From Lachnoclostridium sp. An169 (GTDB lineage Bacteria; Bacillota; Clostridia; Lachnospirales; Lachnospiraceae): DNA of 64,000 bases. Position 1 is the first letter of the stretch, and each line of letters begins with the position of its first letter. Location: NCBI RefSeq assembly GCF_002160525.1, contig NZ_NFKT01000007.1, positions 62,001-126,000 on the forward strand, written 5' to 3'. The translations under genes and the position numbers were made by a program. This document shows positions 61,911 to 64,000 of this stretch, in pieces. Below the pieces are notes generated by a model. The model did no database searches. It was not told the DNA's origin and was given only the letters and a program-made list of their open reading frames with translations.

Positions 61911-62516
61911 CTATTGATCGCTCTCCCGCATAATCCTCTGAATTTCGAGCCTTGTGCCGCCCACACCGATAATATCATCCTTCTGTATCACAATAGGATC
62001 ATAGACCCGCTCTCCGTTCAGATACGTGCCGTTTCTCGAATTCTGATCCCGCAGATACAGTTTATCGCCTCTGCTTGCAATCACACAGTGCTGTTTCGAC
62101 ACACGCCCGTCATTCACAAGCGGAAGATACTTTTCATACATGCTTCCGTCTTTCCCTCTTCCGATACCGACAGTGTCATAGAAAATGAAACTGTACTTCT
62201 CCCAGCTGTCAATATCTTCGAGAATAATCTTCCACTGACGTTTCCTCTTTTTCGGGCTGCGTGACTCTGCCGGGCGCGGCCTCTCTGCCGATCTGGCAGG
62301 CGCCTGTCGTTTTTTCCTGCCCGCCGGCCTGTCATAGTCCTCATCGTCCGGTTCGTCGTAGTCATACTCATCTTCTTCGTCGTAGTCTCTCGCCCTGCGC
62401 CTTGATGCCCGTTTTCCGGGCACCTCAGAATCTCCCTTTTTTATCCTGATATAAGATCCTGCAAGAAGAGCCAGGCTCCCGGCGATCAGCAGGATCATTG
62501 CAATCCAGTACCACAT
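61911..62516 (-). CDS. Membrane-anchored FHA-domain protein
   Basis: A 201-residue protein: N-terminal membrane helix (about 4-22), an acidic then basic disordered linker (YDEEDEYDYDEPDDEDYD; RKKRQAPARSAERPRP), and a C-terminal FHA domain from about 115 (VGIGRG, VSKQHCVIAS, RDQNSRNGTYLNGERV). FHA domains bind phosphothreonine, so it probably takes part in Ser/Thr kinase signalling at the envelope. No kinase or phosphatase gene is adjacent. It lies alone, followed by its own terminator. Confidence 0.88.
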   Translation of the reverse strand: MWYWIAMILLIAGSLALLAGSYIRIKKGDSEVPGKRASRRRARDYDEEDEYDYDEPDDEDYDRPAGRKKRQAPARSAERPRPAESRSPKKRKRQWKIILEDIDSWEKYSFIFYDTVGIGRGKDGSMYEKYLPLVNDGRVSKQHCVIASRGDKLYLRDQNSRNGTYLNGERVYDPIVIQKDDIIGVGGTRLEIQRIMRESDQ

Positions 62517-62599
62517 ATTAATATCACTCCTTTAAGTCCTTATGGTACTATACTTTTCACTCGGGGGCAAGCATCAATAACAAAATTTGTTGGATTTTG

Positions 62600-63469
62600 T
62601 CAGCTGTTTCTCTCTTTCCCGGTCAGCATCCACAGATATTTCTCATATTCCACGCCTTCATTTCTCGGCACATTCTCCGCCGCCGAGTCTCTCATCGCCT
62701 GTTCAATCATTCTCCCCGCCAGATCGATGGACGCCTCAAGGGAATCCCCTCTGGCTTTCGCACCCGCAATCACCGAAGCAAAAAGATCCCCTGTGCCGGA
62801 AAAGCTTTCTCCTACAAAGGAAAACGCCGAAAATGTGGTCTTGTTTTTCTTCACCGCAAGATTTCCGATCTTTTCTTCCCCATCCCCGGCATCCCGATAG
62901 CGGACTCCGGTGACAACGATCTCCGAAGGACCTTTTGCCATGACATTTTTCGCCATCTGTTCCACAATGGTGAGCATGTGTTTCTCATCTGTCATCTGAT
63001 TGATCAGACGGTAATCCGTATCCGTCAGCAAACACAGCTCCGTCAGATTCGGCGTAATGATATCAGCGCGGAATACAAGCTCCCGCATGGCAGAGAGGAA
63101 CTCCGGCGTACACATTCCGAAACGCCTGCCCTCGTCTCCCAAGATCGGATCCACCAGAAGGAAGGTCTTTTTTCCGCAGAATGTATCCAGCACCTTCTCC
63201 GTCTGCCCGATCTGCTTCCGGTCGGCCATGAATCCCGTATAGATTCCGTCAAAATGCGGCTCCATCTTTTTCCACTCTCTGCGTATCTCTTCCATCCGTT
63301 CTGTATAATTGTCATAAAAATAGCTCGGATACCCCGTCTGCGCCGAGAGGATCGCGGTCGGCAGGGGACAGGGCTGCACGCCCATCGCCGATATCACTGA
63401 GATTGCAGCCACAAGGGAACACCTGCCGAATCCTGACAGGTCATTTATAACCGCTATTTTTTTTGTCAT
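62600..63469 (-). CDS. pdxY: Pyridoxamine/pyridoxal kinase
   Basis: Phosphorylates vitamin B6 forms for salvage. A 289-residue ribokinase-fold enzyme with NDLSGFGRCSLVAAISVIS at the start, LVDPILGDEGR, TPNLTELCLLT and the anion-hole region SGTGDLFASVIAGA, where the Asp is the catalytic base. It matches the PdxY class of Clostridia. It is followed on the minus strand by the FHA gene and preceded by a GH13 gene; no functional link is evident. Confidence 0.92.
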   Translation of the reverse strand: MTKKIAVINDLSGFGRCSLVAAISVISAMGVQPCPLPTAILSAQTGYPSYFYDNYTERMEEIRREWKKMEPHFDGIYTGFMADRKQIGQTEKVLDTFCGKKTFLLVDPILGDEGRRFGMCTPEFLSAMRELVFRADIITPNLTELCLLTDTDYRLINQMTDEKHMLTIVEQMAKNVMAKGPSEIVVTGVRYRDAGDGEEKIGNLAVKKNKTTFSAFSFVGESFSGTGDLFASVIAGAKARGDSLEASIDLAGRMIEQAMRDSAAENVPRNEGVEYEKYLWMLTGKERNS

Positions 63470-63517
63470 TTTCTTCTCCGCCTTTCTGTTCTTTTACAGC
63501 AGAAAGGAATGCCGCTG

Positions 63518-64000
63518 TCATATTTTCCATGTCGGCTCAATGGGTTTGAGCACAATCGCCGAATGTCTTCCCATATTGAGGACCAGCTCGCCGTTCTCTA
63601 CAATGTACTCGTCATATGCCGTCGTATATCCCTGTTCATAGGAATAGATCAGCCGCTTCATCCTGCCGTTCATCGGTACGCCGCACAGCCAGACCGGGAC
63701 TGTCACTTCCCGCAGTTCCTTGCTGTTATTCAGCACCACAACAATCTGTTCCTCCCCCTGAAATCTGCCGTAAGACAGAAGATTTGTTTCCGCGCACAGA
63801 AGCTTGATGGATCCTTTTCTCAGAGGTTTCTCCGTCTTGTGTATGCGGATCATCTCTTTGTGGAACTCAAGCAGTTCCTTATCCTCATTTCCCCACGGAT
63901 AGGTCCGCCGGTTATCCGGATCGGTAAACCCGACCATTCCCACTTCATCGCCGTAGTAGATGGTCGGTGCTCCTACCCATGTCATCTGTACCGTCACCGC
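63518..64000 (-). CDS. GH13 alpha-glycosidase, 5' part outside window
   Basis: The last ~160 codons of an alpha-amylase-family enzyme; the start lies beyond base 64000. VGAPTIYYGDEVGMVGFTDP and NRRTYPWGNED form the end of the catalytic barrel (the segment after the third acid, as in neopullulanase and cyclomaltodextrinase), then a C-terminal beta-sandwich with VVVLNNSKELREVTVPV. No secretion signal can be judged. The substrate is probably a maltodextrin-type glucan. Confidence 0.88.
   Translation of the reverse strand, partial: AVTVQMTWVGAPTIYYGDEVGMVGFTDPDNRRTYPWGNEDKELLEFHKEMIRIHKTEKPLRKGSIKLLCAETNLLSYGRFQGEEQIVVVLNNSKELREVTVPVWLCGVPMNGRMKRLIYSYEQGYTTAYDEYIVENGELVLNMGRHSAIVLKPIEPTWKI

Noticed and set aside
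1-64000. CRISPR array, rRNA operon or complete insertion sequence
   Set aside because: No regularly spaced identical repeats, no rRNA segments and no transposase gene with terminal repeats were found; the only transposase-like trace is the Rpn relic.

Overview
The window looks like chromosome of a Gram-positive anaerobe of the Lachnospiraceae (Bacillota, Clostridia). This is an inference from moderately high GC, strong AGGAGG-type ribosome binding sites, sigma-A style promoters, a tungsten aldehyde oxidoreductase locus, a GH3 enzyme with inverted domain order, AAA-ATPase_like/PD-(D/E)XK proteins, an Rpn-family remnant, a CD3324-type small protein, S-box control of metK and a CIRCE element. 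No rRNA, CRISPR array, prophage or intact insertion sequence was seen. Most genes lie on the minus strand.

Layout. 1-8636 (minus) is a tungsten-enzyme locus: aldehyde:ferredoxin oxidoreductase (cut by the window edge), a ThiF/HesA-like protein, two MoeA paralogs (one fused to a periplasmic-binding-protein-like domain), the TupABC tungstate transporter and a flavodoxin-like protein. 8656-13707 holds an Rpn remnant, an orphan URO-D/methyltransferase with an AraC regulator, and an AmmeMemoRadiSam pair (AmrS plus a fused LigB/Memo-like and AMMECR1 protein). 13978-16270 carries a membrane-linked XRE regulator and a broken AAA-ATPase_like gene. 16520-25846 holds a permuted membrane-anchored GH3, a lipoprotein, a GHKL/LytTR two-component pair, three redox enzymes and a LysR regulator. 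26062-29681 is a more AT-rich accessory patch around tRNA-Cys, with a Cro/C1 remnant, a CD3324-like gene, a Vat/CatB-type acetyltransferase and the intact AAA-ATPase_like paralog.

29682-35005 is a compact operon of SCP2-domain protein, alpha/beta hydrolase, condensation-like acyltransferase, free-standing acyl carrier protein and AMP-dependent acyl ligase. A divergent TetR gene faces it, and two near-identical operators flank the operon promoter. This is one of two candidates for an undescribed system. 35104-41356 holds lon behind a CIRCE element, an osmoprotectant ABC transporter, a small conserved protein and birA. A 139-nt near-perfect hairpin separates birA from argF, which has two ARG-box-like sites. 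Next come an rRNA methyltransferase and a Trk/Ktr potassium system.

46056-52733 is the second candidate: one seven-gene transcription unit with an ECF transporter (S, fused A-A, T), two tandem DUF62 SAM hydroxide adenosyltransferases, a GNAT and a GntR/UTRA regulator. This suggests uptake and hydrolysis of an adenosyl compound. 52855-57641 holds a ferredoxin with a NapH-like membrane partner, an ECF sigma/anti-sigma pair and an OmpR-type two-component system. 57744-64000 holds S-box-controlled metK, murA, aroK, a hypothetical gene, an FHA protein, pdxY and the 3' part of a GH13 glycosidase.

Starts were chosen by ribosome binding site and domain position, and may differ from automated calls by a few codons.
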